This document shows positions 27,622 through 37,310 of a stretch of 64,000 bases of DNA, in pieces; the stretch's first letter is position 1; every line of letters starts with the position of its first letter. The stretch spans positions 1 to 64,000 of the forward strand of contig CAKSJG010000008.1 of the NCBI GenBank assembly GCA_934463165.1, written 5' to 3'. This stretch comes from an uncultured Clostridia bacterium. Its GTDB lineage: Bacteria; Bacillota; Clostridia; UMGS1810. Below the pieces are notes generated by a model. That model was given only the letters and a program-made list of their open reading frames with translations. It ran no database searches and was not told where the DNA came from. The translations under genes were made by a program, and so were the position numbers.

Positions 27622-27650
27622 TTGACTGACAAAATTTATTATGATATAAT
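27622..27650 (+). promoter_or_regulatory. Promoter of fbp
   Basis: TTGACT (27622-27627), 17-nt spacer and a consensus TATAAT (27645-27650), about 45 nt before the fbp start. Confidence 0.85.
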
Positions 27651-27699
27651 TGTTTTGCGGAATTATTTATAGACTTTTCGGAAATTCCAGGAGGTTTTT

Positions 27700-29697
27700 A
27701 TGATTAATGCAGAAAATAAAAAATTACTTTCTTTACTGGCAAAAACATATCCAAGCATTGAAGCTGTTTCATCCGAAATAATTAATTTGCAGGCTATATT
27801 AAATCTTCCGAAAGGAACGGAACATTTTTTGTCAGACCTCCATGGTGAATATGAAGCATTTCTTCACTTGAGAAACAGTGCGTCCGGCATTATCCGCGAA
27901 AAAATTGACTTGCTGTTCGGAGGAAGACTTTCAGAGACAGATAAAACCATTCTTGCCACAGTTATATATTATCCCAAAGAAAAAATTGATGAAATTTCAA
28001 AAAAAGAAAATAACATGGCTGAATGGTACAAAATAACACTTAATCGCATCATGGAGGTGTGCCGGCTGGTTGCGTCAAAATATACCCGTTCAAAAGTCAG
28101 AAAAATACTTCCGCCGACATATTCATATACAATTGAGGAGTTACTGAGTAATACGCATAGCTCCGTCAATAAAAAAGATTATTATGATAACATAATTGAA
28201 TCAATTGTAGAAACCGGCAGGGGACGAGACTTTATTTGCGCTGTCAGCGATACAATTAAAAGGCTTGCCGTTGATCGTCTGCATATTGTCGGTGATATTT
28301 ATGACAGAGGTGCACGAGCTGATATTATTATGGACTCAATTATGACAGGTGTAAATGTTGACATTCAATGGGGGAATCATGATATTTTATGGATGGGTGC
28401 GGCAGGAGGCAGCGAGGCTTGTATTGCAACCGTGCTGAATAACTCCATAACATATAAAAACCTGGATGTGATTGAAATCGGGTATGGAATCAGTCTGCGT
28501 CCTCTTGCGTTATTTGCAAACAAAGTTTATTCCGACAGTGACGTTTCAGCCTTCATGCCCAAGGACTCGGGAGATGAATACTCTGAAAAGGACACCTTGC
28601 TTATTGCCAGGATGCATAAAGCAATTTCAATAATTCAATTTAAAACAGAAGCAAAGCTCATACTTCGAAATCCGTCATTCAAGATGGAAAACAGAATATT
28701 GCTAAACAAAATAAATTACATAAATAATACGATCAGAATTGACGGTGCCGATTATCCTCTTCTCGACTCTGATTTTCCGACTGTAGATCGCAAAAATCCT
28801 CTTGAGCTGACAAAAGAGGAAAGAGCCGTCCTTGATTATCTTGTCATGGCATTTGAAAAAAGCGAAAGATTGCAAAGACATGTTGACTTTTTATTTGAGA
28901 ACGGGGATTTATACAAAAATTATAACTCAAATTTACTGTTTCACGGCTGCGTTCCTTTAAATGCCGACGGTTCATTTATGGATTTTGAGTTTGACGGAAA
29001 AATCATGCATGGCAAGGAATTAATGGACTATTTTGAGAAGAATGCAAGATACGGATTTTATTCTAAGCACAATTTTGCAAAGAGACAAAAAGGGCTGGAT
29101 ATAATGTGGTATTTATGGTGCGGAAAAAATTCTCCCCTTTGCGGAAAAAGCAAGGTTACTACTTTTGAGCGGCTTTTAGTTGATAATGAATCAACATATA
29201 TTGAACCTAAAAATGCATACTATAATTTTTTAAATGATAATTCGGTCATTGACAATATACTCAAAGAATTCAGAATAAGTTCATGTGTGACCGGATGTCT
29301 GCAATCACATATAATTAACGGGCATATTCCCGTTATATCAAAAGAGGGTGAAAACCCCATTAAATGCAACGGACGGCTTATTGTTATTGACGGCGGATTT
29401 TGCAAAGCATACAGAAAATCAACAGGCACAGCCGGCTATACTCTCATATATAGCGCAAACGGCATGAGAATCTCCACACATGAGCCGTTTGCCGGGAAAA
29501 ACAAAGCAATCCGTGACGGGAGCGACATTTTGTCAACCTCAGTCATATTTGAGAATCCGACAAAAATTATCAAGGTTGCCGAAACTGATGACGGAATTGA
29601 AATTCGCAATTCACTGAAAGATTTAAAAAAACTTCTTAAAGCATATGAAAACGGAGATATAAAAGAAAATATGCACGAGCAAAAATACAGAAAATAA
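27700..29697 (+). CDS. fbp: Fructose-1,6-bisphosphatase, class III
   Basis: This 665-residue manganese-dependent enzyme removes a phosphate from fructose-1,6-bisphosphate in gluconeogenesis. The metallophosphatase motifs FLSDLHGEYEAF, VGDIYDRGARAD and WGNHDILWMGAA carry the metal ligands. Long insertions and the total length are typical of the class III enzymes of Firmicutes, unrelated to E. coli Fbp. AGGAGG lies before the ATG. It is a single-gene transcript with its own promoter and terminator. Confidence 0.95.
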   Translation: MINAENKKLLSLLAKTYPSIEAVSSEIINLQAILNLPKGTEHFLSDLHGEYEAFLHLRNSASGIIREKIDLLFGGRLSETDKTILATVIYYPKEKIDEISKKENNMAEWYKITLNRIMEVCRLVASKYTRSKVRKILPPTYSYTIEELLSNTHSSVNKKDYYDNIIESIVETGRGRDFICAVSDTIKRLAVDRLHIVGDIYDRGARADIIMDSIMTGVNVDIQWGNHDILWMGAAGGSEACIATVLNNSITYKNLDVIEIGYGISLRPLALFANKVYSDSDVSAFMPKDSGDEYSEKDTLLIARMHKAISIIQFKTEAKLILRNPSFKMENRILLNKINYINNTIRIDGADYPLLDSDFPTVDRKNPLELTKEERAVLDYLVMAFEKSERLQRHVDFLFENGDLYKNYNSNLLFHGCVPLNADGSFMDFEFDGKIMHGKELMDYFEKNARYGFYSKHNFAKRQKGLDIMWYLWCGKNSPLCGKSKVTTFERLLVDNESTYIEPKNAYYNFLNDNSVIDNILKEFRISSCVTGCLQSHIINGHIPVISKEGENPIKCNGRLIVIDGGFCKAYRKSTGTAGYTLIYSANGMRISTHEPFAGKNKAIRDGSDILSTSVIFENPTKIIKVAETDDGIEIRNSLKDLKKLLKAYENGDIKENMHEQKYRK

Positions 29698-29752
29698 ATT
29701 ACAGATAAATTATTTTTATTTGCATTTTTTATATTTTTAATTGAAGTATTAA

Positions 29753-29828
29753 AAACAGCACCCGGAGCGTAACATACTTTATTTGCATTAATGCTTTAAG
29801 AAAGTATATTACGCTCCGGGTGCTGTTT
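29753..29828. terminator. Long bidirectional terminator between fbp and icd
   Basis: A 28-bp stem with one mismatch (29753-29780 with 29801-29828, core CAGCACCCGGAGCGTAA) surrounds a 20-nt loop between two convergent genes. Each strand leaves a few T after the stem. Confidence 0.85.
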
Positions 29829-29838
29829 GTTTCACATA

Positions 29839-31053
29839 TTATTTCATCATTTCGTCAAGTCTTTCGGCAATTTCCTTAAGGAACGTTTCTGTATCGACTT
29901 TCTGTTTGTTTTCCAAAGATGAAAGCAGATAGAGGTCGCCTGTCATGACGCCGTCTTCAATTGTTTTGATTGTGGCTTTTTCAAGCTTATCGGCAAAACC
30001 GATAAGCTCGGGGAGCTCATCCATCTCTCCGCGTTTTCTGAGTGCACCCGTCCATGCAAACAGTGTTGCAACGCTGTTTGTAGACGTGGACTCACCCTTG
30101 AGATATTTATAATAGTGTCTTTGAACCGTGCCGTGTGCAGCCTCATATTCGTAAACGCCGTCGGGCGATACAAGAACAGATGTCATCATTGCAAGGCTGC
30201 CGTATGCGGTTGCAACCATATCACTCATAACGTCACCGTCATAGTTTTTGCATGCCCAGATGTATCCGCCGTCGGAACGGATTACTCTTGCAACGGCATC
30301 GTCAATAAGTGTATAGAAATACTCTATGCCGGCAGCATCGAATTTATCTTTATATTCATTTTCAAATATTTCGGCAAAAATGTCTTTGAATCTGTGATCG
30401 TATTTTTTGCTTATTGTATCTTTTGTGGCAAACCAAAGATCCTGCTTCATATCAAGCGCAAAGTTGAAGCAGCTTCTTGCAAAGCTTGATATGGACTTAT
30501 CCGTGTTGTGAAGCCCCTGGATTATACCGGATGTTCCCTCAAAATCATGAATGAGCTGTCTTGTTTCATTGCCGTCTTTATCGGTGCAGACAAGTTCACA
30601 CTTTGAACCGTCGGAAACCTGCATCTCCGTGTTTTTATAAACATCACCGTATGCATGACGCGCAATGGTGATGGGTTTTGTCCATGTCGGTATAAAGGGG
30701 GTGATACCCTTAACTATGATGGGAGTACGGAAAACAGTACCGTCAAGAATTGCTCTTATTGTACCGTTCGGAGATTTCCACATTTCTTTAAGGTCATATT
30801 CGTCCATTCTTGCGGCATTCGGCGTGATTGTTGCGCATTTAACGGCAACGCCGTATTTTTTTGTCGCTTCGGCACTGTCAAACGTAACCTTGTCGTTTGT
30901 TTCGTTTCTGTATTTGAGTCCGAGATCATAATATTCTGTTTTAAGATCCACATACGGAATGAGAAGGATGTCCTTAATCATTTTCCATATTACTCTTGTC
31001 ATTTCGTCTCCGTCCATTTCAACAAGAGGCGTTTTCATTGCTATTTTTGCCAT
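29839..31053 (-). CDS. icd: NADP-type isocitrate dehydrogenase (eukaryote-like class)
   Basis: This 404-residue enzyme oxidises isocitrate to 2-oxoglutarate and CO2. It begins VEMDGDEMTRVIWKMIKD and contains KSPNGTIRAILDGTVFRTPI, a substrate-binding stretch, and DGGYIWACKNYDGDVMSD with the metal-binding aspartates. Length and motifs fit the homodimeric subfamily II shared with eukaryotes rather than E. coli Icd. It is the second gene after acn, 37 nt apart, with AAAGGAATG before the ATG. Confidence 0.95.
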   Translation of the reverse strand: MAKIAMKTPLVEMDGDEMTRVIWKMIKDILLIPYVDLKTEYYDLGLKYRNETNDKVTFDSAEATKKYGVAVKCATITPNAARMDEYDLKEMWKSPNGTIRAILDGTVFRTPIIVKGITPFIPTWTKPITIARHAYGDVYKNTEMQVSDGSKCELVCTDKDGNETRQLIHDFEGTSGIIQGLHNTDKSISSFARSCFNFALDMKQDLWFATKDTISKKYDHRFKDIFAEIFENEYKDKFDAAGIEYFYTLIDDAVARVIRSDGGYIWACKNYDGDVMSDMVATAYGSLAMMTSVLVSPDGVYEYEAAHGTVQRHYYKYLKGESTSTNSVATLFAWTGALRKRGEMDELPELIGFADKLEKATIKTIEDGVMTGDLYLLSSLENKQKVDTETFLKEIAERLDEMMK

Positions 31054-31090
31054 TTGTTATTTCATTCCTTTCAATGCAAAATATACAGAA

Positions 31091-33022
31091 TCAACCTTTT
31101 AATTTAGTATAGTTGAGAAGTCCGCCGGCAAGTATTATATCTCTTGTGCGATCCGTAAGCTCACAGCTGCACTCTATTTTTTCGCCGTTTGTCTTATTTT
31201 CGATGACTATGTCTTCGCTGTTTTTAATCTTCTCTGCAAGACCGTCAATTTTAAGCTCGTCACCCAAAGAGATTTTATCGTAATCGGCTTCGTTTTTAAA
31301 TGTGAGCGGAAGTATTCCGGCATTAATGAGATTAGCTCTGTGAATACGCGCAAACGATTTGACAAGCACTGCCTTTACACCGAGATAAAGCGGTGCAAGA
31401 GCCGCATGCTCACGCGACGAACCCTGACCGTAGTTTGCGCCGCCGACAATTATGCTCTCGCCGTATTCCTTTGCCCTTTCGGGGAATTTTTCGTCACATA
31501 CGGTAAAGCAATAGTTTGATATTGCCGGGATATTTGAGCGAAGCGGAAGAATCTTTGCACCTGCCGGCATAATGTGGTCTGTTGTGATGTTATCATCCAC
31601 CTTAAGAGAGCATCTGCAGTCAAGATTTTCGGCCAGCTCGCTCGTTTTCGGGAAAGGTTTGATATTCGGCCCGCGCAGAACTTCAACGCTGTCCATATCC
31701 TTTTCACCAGCAGGAGGCACTATCATATTATCGTTTATTACAAATTCATCGGGCATTTTAAATTCGGGCATATCGCCTATCTCACGCGGATCGGTAAGCA
31801 CACCTTTTAATGCCGATATCGCCGCAACTTCGGGAGATACGAGATAAATCTCGGCATCCTTTGTGCCTGATCTGCCCTCAAAATTACGATTAAACGTTCT
31901 TAAGGATATTCCCTTTGAATTCGGTGACTGTCCCATACCTATGCACGGGCCGCAGGCGCTTTCAAGCACTCTTGCACCGGAATCAATCATAATGGAAAGA
32001 GCGCCGTTTTGGGCAAGCATGTTTAAAACCTGCTTTGATCCCGGAGCTATTGCAAGCGACACATCGGGATGAACGGTTTTACCCTTTAATATGTAAGCAA
32101 CCTTCATCATATCCTGAAGAGAGCTGTTTGTGCATGAGCCTATGCAGACCTGATCTATTTTCATGTTTCCTATTTCAGACAAAGTTTTTACGTTATCGGG
32201 CATGTGCGGACACGCAGCCATCGGCTCGATTTCGGAAAGATTGATGTCAATCTGTTCATCATAAACGGCGTCTTCATCGGCGCTCAGCGGAGTCCATACA
32301 TCTTCGCGCCTCTGAGCTTTTAAAAACTGCCTTGTTATTTCATCAGACGGGAAAATCGACGTTGTGGCGCCGAGCTCCGCACCCATATTCGTTATTGTTG
32401 CTCTTTCGGGAACGGAAAGCGTTTTTACACCCTCGCCCGTATATTCGATTACCTTTCCGACTCCGCCTTTAACGCTCATGCGGCGGAGAACTTCAAGAAT
32501 AACATCCTTTGCGGCAACCCACGAAGAAAGCTTGCCCGTGAGATTGATTTTAACAATTTTGGGGTATGTGATGTAATATGCACCGCCGCCCATTGCAACG
32601 GCAACATCAAGGCCGCCCGCGCCTATTGCGATCATTCCTATGCCGCCGCCCGTGGGGGTGTGGCTGTCGGAACCGATAAGAGTTTTGCCCGGTATGCCGA
32701 ATCTTTCAAGATGAACCTGATGGCATATTCCGTTACCCGGTCTTGAAAAATATATGCCGTGTTTCTTTGCGACAGATCCGATAAAACGGTGGTCATCGGC
32801 ATTTTCAAATCCGGATTGCAATGTGTTATGATCTATATAAGCAACAGAACGTTCGGTTTTGACACGCGGAATACCTATGGCTTCAAATTCAAGATAAGCC
32901 ATTGTACCCGTTGCGTCCTGTGTAAGGGTCTGGTCTATTCTTATTCCGATTTCTTTGCCTTTTTCAAAGCTTCCGTCAACAAGATGAGATTTAAGTATTT
33001 TTTCGGTTAAAGTTAAACCCAT
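31091..33022 (-). CDS. acn: Aconitate hydratase
   Basis: This 643-residue [4Fe-4S] enzyme isomerises citrate to isocitrate. The cluster cysteines lie in IGSCTNSSLQDM and SACGPCIGMGQSPNSKG. GSDSHTPTGGGIGMIAIGAGG is the substrate-loop signature, and the C-terminal swivel domain carries YGQGSSREHAALAPLYLGVKA. The short form is common in Clostridia. Acn and icd together give an oxidative route from citrate to 2-oxoglutarate; no citrate synthase is in view. It follows glyS by 38 nt. Confidence 0.95.
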   Translation of the reverse strand: MGLTLTEKILKSHLVDGSFEKGKEIGIRIDQTLTQDATGTMAYLEFEAIGIPRVKTERSVAYIDHNTLQSGFENADDHRFIGSVAKKHGIYFSRPGNGICHQVHLERFGIPGKTLIGSDSHTPTGGGIGMIAIGAGGLDVAVAMGGGAYYITYPKIVKINLTGKLSSWVAAKDVILEVLRRMSVKGGVGKVIEYTGEGVKTLSVPERATITNMGAELGATTSIFPSDEITRQFLKAQRREDVWTPLSADEDAVYDEQIDINLSEIEPMAACPHMPDNVKTLSEIGNMKIDQVCIGSCTNSSLQDMMKVAYILKGKTVHPDVSLAIAPGSKQVLNMLAQNGALSIMIDSGARVLESACGPCIGMGQSPNSKGISLRTFNRNFEGRSGTKDAEIYLVSPEVAAISALKGVLTDPREIGDMPEFKMPDEFVINDNMIVPPAGEKDMDSVEVLRGPNIKPFPKTSELAENLDCRCSLKVDDNITTDHIMPAGAKILPLRSNIPAISNYCFTVCDEKFPERAKEYGESIIVGGANYGQGSSREHAALAPLYLGVKAVLVKSFARIHRANLINAGILPLTFKNEADYDKISLGDELKIDGLAEKIKNSEDIVIENKTNGEKIECSCELTDRTRDIILAGGLLNYTKLKG

Positions 33023-33060
33023 TTATATCAATCCTTTCCAAATAATTTTCAATGCATGCA

Positions 33061-34452
33061 TTAAAAATCAAGTCTTTCTTCAATATATGCCGAGATATCG
33101 TCAATATCCAACGTTACCTGCTCCATTGTATCACGGTCTCTTACGGTTACCTTACCGGTTTCTTCCGTATCGAAATCATATGTAATGCACCAGGGAGTTC
33201 CGATTTCATCCTGACGGCGGTATCTCTTTCCTATGCTGCCTGCATCGTCAAATTCGCAATTGAACTTTTTGCTGAGTTTTTCATAAAGCTTGTATGCATT
33301 TTCGCTGAGCTTTTTGGAAAGCGGAAGAACTGCCGCCTTAACCGGGGCAATAGCCGGGTGGAAATGCATAACAACACGGGTGTCTTTTTCGTTTATCGTC
33401 TCTTCATCATATGCCTCAACGAGGAATGCAAGAGCAACTCTGTCTGCTCCGAGAGATGGTTCTATGCAATAAGGAATGTATCTTTCATTTGTGACAGGGT
33501 CTATATATTCAAGCTTTTCGCCAGAATGAGCCGAATGCTGCTTCAGATCAAAATCGGTTCTGTCGGCAATGCCCCAGAGCTCGCCCCAGCCGAACGGGAA
33601 GAGGAATTCTATATCGGTTGTTGCGTTGCTGTAGTGAGAAAGCTCCTCGGGAGAATGGTCACGAAGCTTAATGTTTTCTTCTTTGATTCCGAGACTGAGA
33701 AGAAAGTTTTTGCAATAATCCTTCCAATATTTAAACCATTCGAGGTCTTCGCCCGGCTTGCAGAAAAATTCAAGCTCCATCTGCTCAAATTCTCGTGTTC
33801 TGAAAGTAAAGTTACCGGGTGTGATTTCGTTTCTGAAAGATTTACCGATCTGTCCGATACCGAAAGGTATTTTCTTTCTTGATGTTCTCTGAACGTTTTT
33901 AAAGTTAACAAAAATACCTTGTGCCGTTTCGGGTCTTAAATATATCTCGGATGATGAATCTTCCGTTACACCCTGGAAGGTTTTAAACATAAGATTGAAC
34001 TTTCTTATATCGGTATAATTCATCTTACCGCATTTTGGGCAGACAATGTTATTTTCTTTGATAAAATCAAGCATTTTTTCGTCTGACCAACCGTCAACGG
34101 TAACCGTTTCGCCTTTATCAAAATACCAGTCTTCAATAAGTTTATCGGCACGGTAACGGCTTTTACATTCCTTGCAGTCCATGAGAGGATCGCTGAAGCC
34201 GCCGACATGCCCCGACGCAACCCATACCTTCGGATTCATGAGTATTGCTGCATCAAGCCCTACGTTATATACGGATTCCTGAATGAATTTCTTCCACCAG
34301 GCTTTTTTAACATTGTTTTTAAATTCAACACCTATCGGGCCGTAATCCCAGGTGTTTGCGAGTCCGCCGTAAATTTCCGAACCGGAGTAGACTATACCTC
34401 TGCTCTTGCAAAGAGCAATTATTTTGTCCATCGTTTTTTCTGTATTGAGCAT
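33061..34452 (-). CDS. glyQS: Glycyl-tRNA synthetase, single-chain alpha2 type
   Basis: Class IIa synthetase of 463 residues that charges tRNA-Gly. SRGIVYSGSEIYGGLANTWDYGPIG opens the catalytic core; a zinc-type insertion has CKECKSRYR and CPKCGKMNYTD. Motif 2 is QIGKSFRNEITP, and CIEPSLGADRVALAFL is motif 3. An anticodon-binding domain ends the protein. Bacteria more often use the alpha2beta2 form, but this type is regular in many Firmicutes. It has its own promoter and GAAAGGAAT before the ATG. Confidence 0.96.
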   Translation of the reverse strand: MLNTEKTMDKIIALCKSRGIVYSGSEIYGGLANTWDYGPIGVEFKNNVKKAWWKKFIQESVYNVGLDAAILMNPKVWVASGHVGGFSDPLMDCKECKSRYRADKLIEDWYFDKGETVTVDGWSDEKMLDFIKENNIVCPKCGKMNYTDIRKFNLMFKTFQGVTEDSSSEIYLRPETAQGIFVNFKNVQRTSRKKIPFGIGQIGKSFRNEITPGNFTFRTREFEQMELEFFCKPGEDLEWFKYWKDYCKNFLLSLGIKEENIKLRDHSPEELSHYSNATTDIEFLFPFGWGELWGIADRTDFDLKQHSAHSGEKLEYIDPVTNERYIPYCIEPSLGADRVALAFLVEAYDEETINEKDTRVVMHFHPAIAPVKAAVLPLSKKLSENAYKLYEKLSKKFNCEFDDAGSIGKRYRRQDEIGTPWCITYDFDTEETGKVTVRDRDTMEQVTLDIDDISAYIEERLDF

Positions 34453-34493
34453 TTATATCATTCCTTTCATAACATACACGATTACATGATAAT

Positions 34494-34523
34494 ATCATAC
34501 ACTGAAATACTCTGTCTTGTCAA
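34494..34523 (-). promoter_or_regulatory. Promoter ahead of glyS-acn-icd
   Basis: TTGACA (34518-34523), 18-nt spacer and TATGAT (34494-34499) on the minus strand in the 109-nt gap after folD. Confidence 0.6.
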
Positions 34524-34561
34524 GGCTTTGGGGGATTTTTTGGGAATTTTTGCACGAGTTT

Positions 34562-35416
34562 TTAATTTTCAGTTTGTCTTATTGCTGCCGTAACGGCATT
34601 TTTCATAAGAGTAGCTATAGTCATTGGGCCTACGCCTCCCGGAACAGGAGTAATATACGATGCCTTTTCGCATGCGGAAGCAAAATCAACATCACCGCAA
34701 AGCTTGCCGTTTTCGTCTCTGTCCATACCTACATCTATAACAACGGCGCCCTCTTTTATATAATCGGCATCTACCATTTTTGCTCTGCCGACGGCAACGA
34801 CAAGAACATCCGCCGTGCGTGCAATCTCTCTTAAATTCTTTGTTTTTGAATGGCAGATTGTCACCGTTGCATTTTGGTGAAGAAGAAGCATCGCCTGCGG
34901 TTTGCCGACAATGTTGCTTCTGCCTATTACAACACAGTTTTTGCCGCAAAGATCGGTTCCGCTCTCTTTTATAAGTTCCATAACGCCTGCCGGTGTGCAT
35001 GGCAGAAAATCATAATTGCCTATCATTATTTTTCCGACATTTATCGGGTGAAATGCGTCAACATCTTTTTTCGGATCTATGGCGTTAATTATTTTTTCTT
35101 CGTCTATATGCTTCGGAAGCGGAAGCTGCACAAGGATTCCGTGAATATCTTCCTTTTTGTTAAGCTTATCTATAAGAGACAAGAGCTCACTTTCGCCCGT
35201 ATCGCCCGGTAGAGCATATTCTTCGGAGTATATACCGCAGTATTCGCATGCTTTTTTCTTATTGTTAACATACACGCGTGATGCGGGGTCACCCTCAACT
35301 ATAACTACCGCAAGACCGGGATTAATACCTCTTGCCTTTAGCTCTGTTACCTTTTCTTTCACTTCGTCCTTTACTCTCTGTGAAACCCTTTTTCCGTCGA
35401 GAATTTGATATGCCAT
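34562..35416 (-). CDS. folD: Methylenetetrahydrofolate dehydrogenase/cyclohydrolase
   Basis: This bifunctional 284-residue enzyme interconverts methylene-, methenyl- and 10-formyl-tetrahydrofolate. It supplies the formyl donor used by PurN. The substrate site includes YVNNKKKACE with the catalytic lysine, HGILVQLPLPKH and the NADP-binding VVIGRSNIVGKPQAMLLL. PVPGGVGPMTIATLMKN is the C-terminal signature. The gene starts inside the 3' end of ygiQ in another frame; GGAAAGGAATCG precedes its ATG. Confidence 0.96.
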   Translation of the reverse strand: MAYQILDGKRVSQRVKDEVKEKVTELKARGINPGLAVVIVEGDPASRVYVNNKKKACEYCGIYSEEYALPGDTGESELLSLIDKLNKKEDIHGILVQLPLPKHIDEEKIINAIDPKKDVDAFHPINVGKIMIGNYDFLPCTPAGVMELIKESGTDLCGKNCVVIGRSNIVGKPQAMLLLHQNATVTICHSKTKNLREIARTADVLVVAVGRAKMVDADYIKEGAVVIDVGMDRDENGKLCGDVDFASACEKASYITPVPGGVGPMTIATLMKNAVTAAIRQTEN

Positions 35417-37295
35417 TGTTTTTCGATTCCTTTCCGTTTTTTATTTTTCTGTTTTCATATTTATCTCTGTTAAGCTCACGCTTTTCATTTTTAAGCACTC
35501 TCGGTCTTACAAGGCATTCGTCTCCGAAGCCTATGAGGTCACGTCTGCCGGCTTTTAAAAGCGCTTTAACGACAAGATCGTGATTTGACGGATCAGAAAA
35601 CTGCAAAAGTGCGCGCTGCATCTGTTTTTCCTGAGGATCTCTCGCAACATAAACCTTTTGCATATCTATAGGGTTCAGACCCGTGTAGTACATACAGGTT
35701 GAAACGGTAAACGGCGTCGGATAAAAATCCTGCACCTGCTTGGGGTGAATACCGTTTTTCTTCATGTAAAGCGCAAGCTCTACGGCATCATCTATCGTGC
35801 TGCCGGGATGACTGCTCATAAGATACGGTACGACATACTGATCCTTCCCGATTTTTTTGCTGTAACCGTAAAATTTATCCACAAACTTGTTATACACCTC
35901 TATGGGCGGCTTGCCCATAAGGCGCAAAACATTGTTGCTGACATGCTCGGGCGCCGTCCGAAGCTGACCGCTGACATGATTTTTTACAAGATCTTTAAAG
36001 AATTCGTTGTTCTTATCCGCAAGCAGATAATCATAACGGATTCCCGAACGTATGAAAACCTTCTTGACTTTGTCAAGCGAGCTGACTGCTCTTAAAGTTT
36101 TGACATAATTTTTATGACTGACATCCATGTTTTTGCAGACCGACGGAAACAGACAGCGTCTGTTTGTGCATGTTCCGCTTTTTAATTGCTTTTTGCACGA
36201 CGGAATACTGAAATTTGCCGTCGGACCTCCGATATCATGAATATACCCCCTAAAGTGAGGGTCTTTTGTCATGCGTTCAACCTCACGAACAACGGACTCC
36301 GTGCTTCTGCTGCGCACGGAACGCCCCTGGTGAAATGTCAGCGCGCAAAAGTTGCACTCGCCGAAGCAGCCGCGGTTATTCGTGACTGAAAATCTTACCT
36401 CTTCTATTGCGGGGACTCCCCCGAACGGCTTATATATCGGGTGAGGCTCGCCCGTATACGGAAGCTCATAAACCTCGTCAAGCTCTTCCGTTTCAAGCGG
36501 CGCCATCGGTTTGTTGACAACAAGATATCTGTCATTATGCTTTTGGATAAGTACCTTTGCGGTTATGCTGTCCTGATTTTCAAACTGGATTTTTGTCGCA
36601 AGTGCATATTTATACTTATCATCCGCAACCTCTTCATATGACGGAATTTCGGTATAGTCCGGAATATAAGACAGATCCTTTCTCATATAGCAGCAGCCGT
36701 CAATATCCGTGTCTGCCGCCGGTATGCCGCAGCTTAAGGCGTCGGCAAGCTCCGAAATAATTTTCTCTCCCATTCCGTAGGTAAGGACATCGGCGCGGCT
36801 GTCTGAAAGAATACTCCTGCGCACCTTGTTATCCCAATAGTCATAGTGCGCAAAGCGGCGCAGACTCGCCTCAATGCCGCCGATTATTATCTGAACGCCT
36901 GGGTATGCTTCGCGGATTCTGTTACAGTAAACTATGGTTGCACGGTCGGGCCGCATGCCCGACTTTCCGCCCGGAGAATACATATCCTCGCTGCGCCGTT
37001 TCTTGTTTACCGTATAATGGTTAACCATAGAATCTATGTTGCCTGCCGAAACCAGAAATGCAAGCTTCGGTCTGCCGAGGCGCATAAAATCATCGGTGTT
37101 TTTCCAATTCGGCTGCGGAATTATGCCGACGCTGTACCCCTTTGATTCAAGAACCCTTGAAATTATTGCATGGCCGAATGCCGGATGATCGACATATGCG
37201 TCTCCGCAGACATACACAAAATCAAGCTGTTTTATTCCTCTGTCATCCATATCGCTTTTGGATATTGGTAAAAATCTGTTATCTCTGTCTGACAT
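35322..37295 (-). CDS. YgiQ-family radical SAM protein
   Basis: This 657-residue iron-sulfur protein has the radical SAM motif GCFGECNFCALTFHQG (CxxxCxxC) and the N-terminal region KSDMDDRGIKQLDFVYVCGDAY typical of the YgiQ/UPF0313 family. An N-terminal B12-binding-like fold precedes the barrel; the C-terminal part has DFYPTPFTVSTCMYYTGLNP. The reaction of this family is unknown. The last 40 residues are a Lys/Arg/Asn-rich tail, most of it encoded in the 95 nt that overlap folD. The start lies 15 nt after ftsK with only a weak GGA site. Confidence 0.85.
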   Translation of the reverse strand: MSDRDNRFLPISKSDMDDRGIKQLDFVYVCGDAYVDHPAFGHAIISRVLESKGYSVGIIPQPNWKNTDDFMRLGRPKLAFLVSAGNIDSMVNHYTVNKKRRSEDMYSPGGKSGMRPDRATIVYCNRIREAYPGVQIIIGGIEASLRRFAHYDYWDNKVRRSILSDSRADVLTYGMGEKIISELADALSCGIPAADTDIDGCCYMRKDLSYIPDYTEIPSYEEVADDKYKYALATKIQFENQDSITAKVLIQKHNDRYLVVNKPMAPLETEELDEVYELPYTGEPHPIYKPFGGVPAIEEVRFSVTNNRGCFGECNFCALTFHQGRSVRSRSTESVVREVERMTKDPHFRGYIHDIGGPTANFSIPSCKKQLKSGTCTNRRCLFPSVCKNMDVSHKNYVKTLRAVSSLDKVKKVFIRSGIRYDYLLADKNNEFFKDLVKNHVSGQLRTAPEHVSNNVLRLMGKPPIEVYNKFVDKFYGYSKKIGKDQYVVPYLMSSHPGSTIDDAVELALYMKKNGIHPKQVQDFYPTPFTVSTCMYYTGLNPIDMQKVYVARDPQEKQMQRALLQFSDPSNHDLVVKALLKAGRRDLIGFGDECLVRPRVLKNEKRELNRDKYENRKIKNGKESKNNGISNSRRKKGFTESKGRSERKGNRAKGKRY

Positions 37296-37310
37296 AATGA
37301 CATTCCGTTC

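Noticed and set aside
33052..33882. Plus-strand 276-codon frame antisense to glyS
   Set aside because: Fully inside glyS and the acn-glyS junction, with no ribosome site or recognisable domain.
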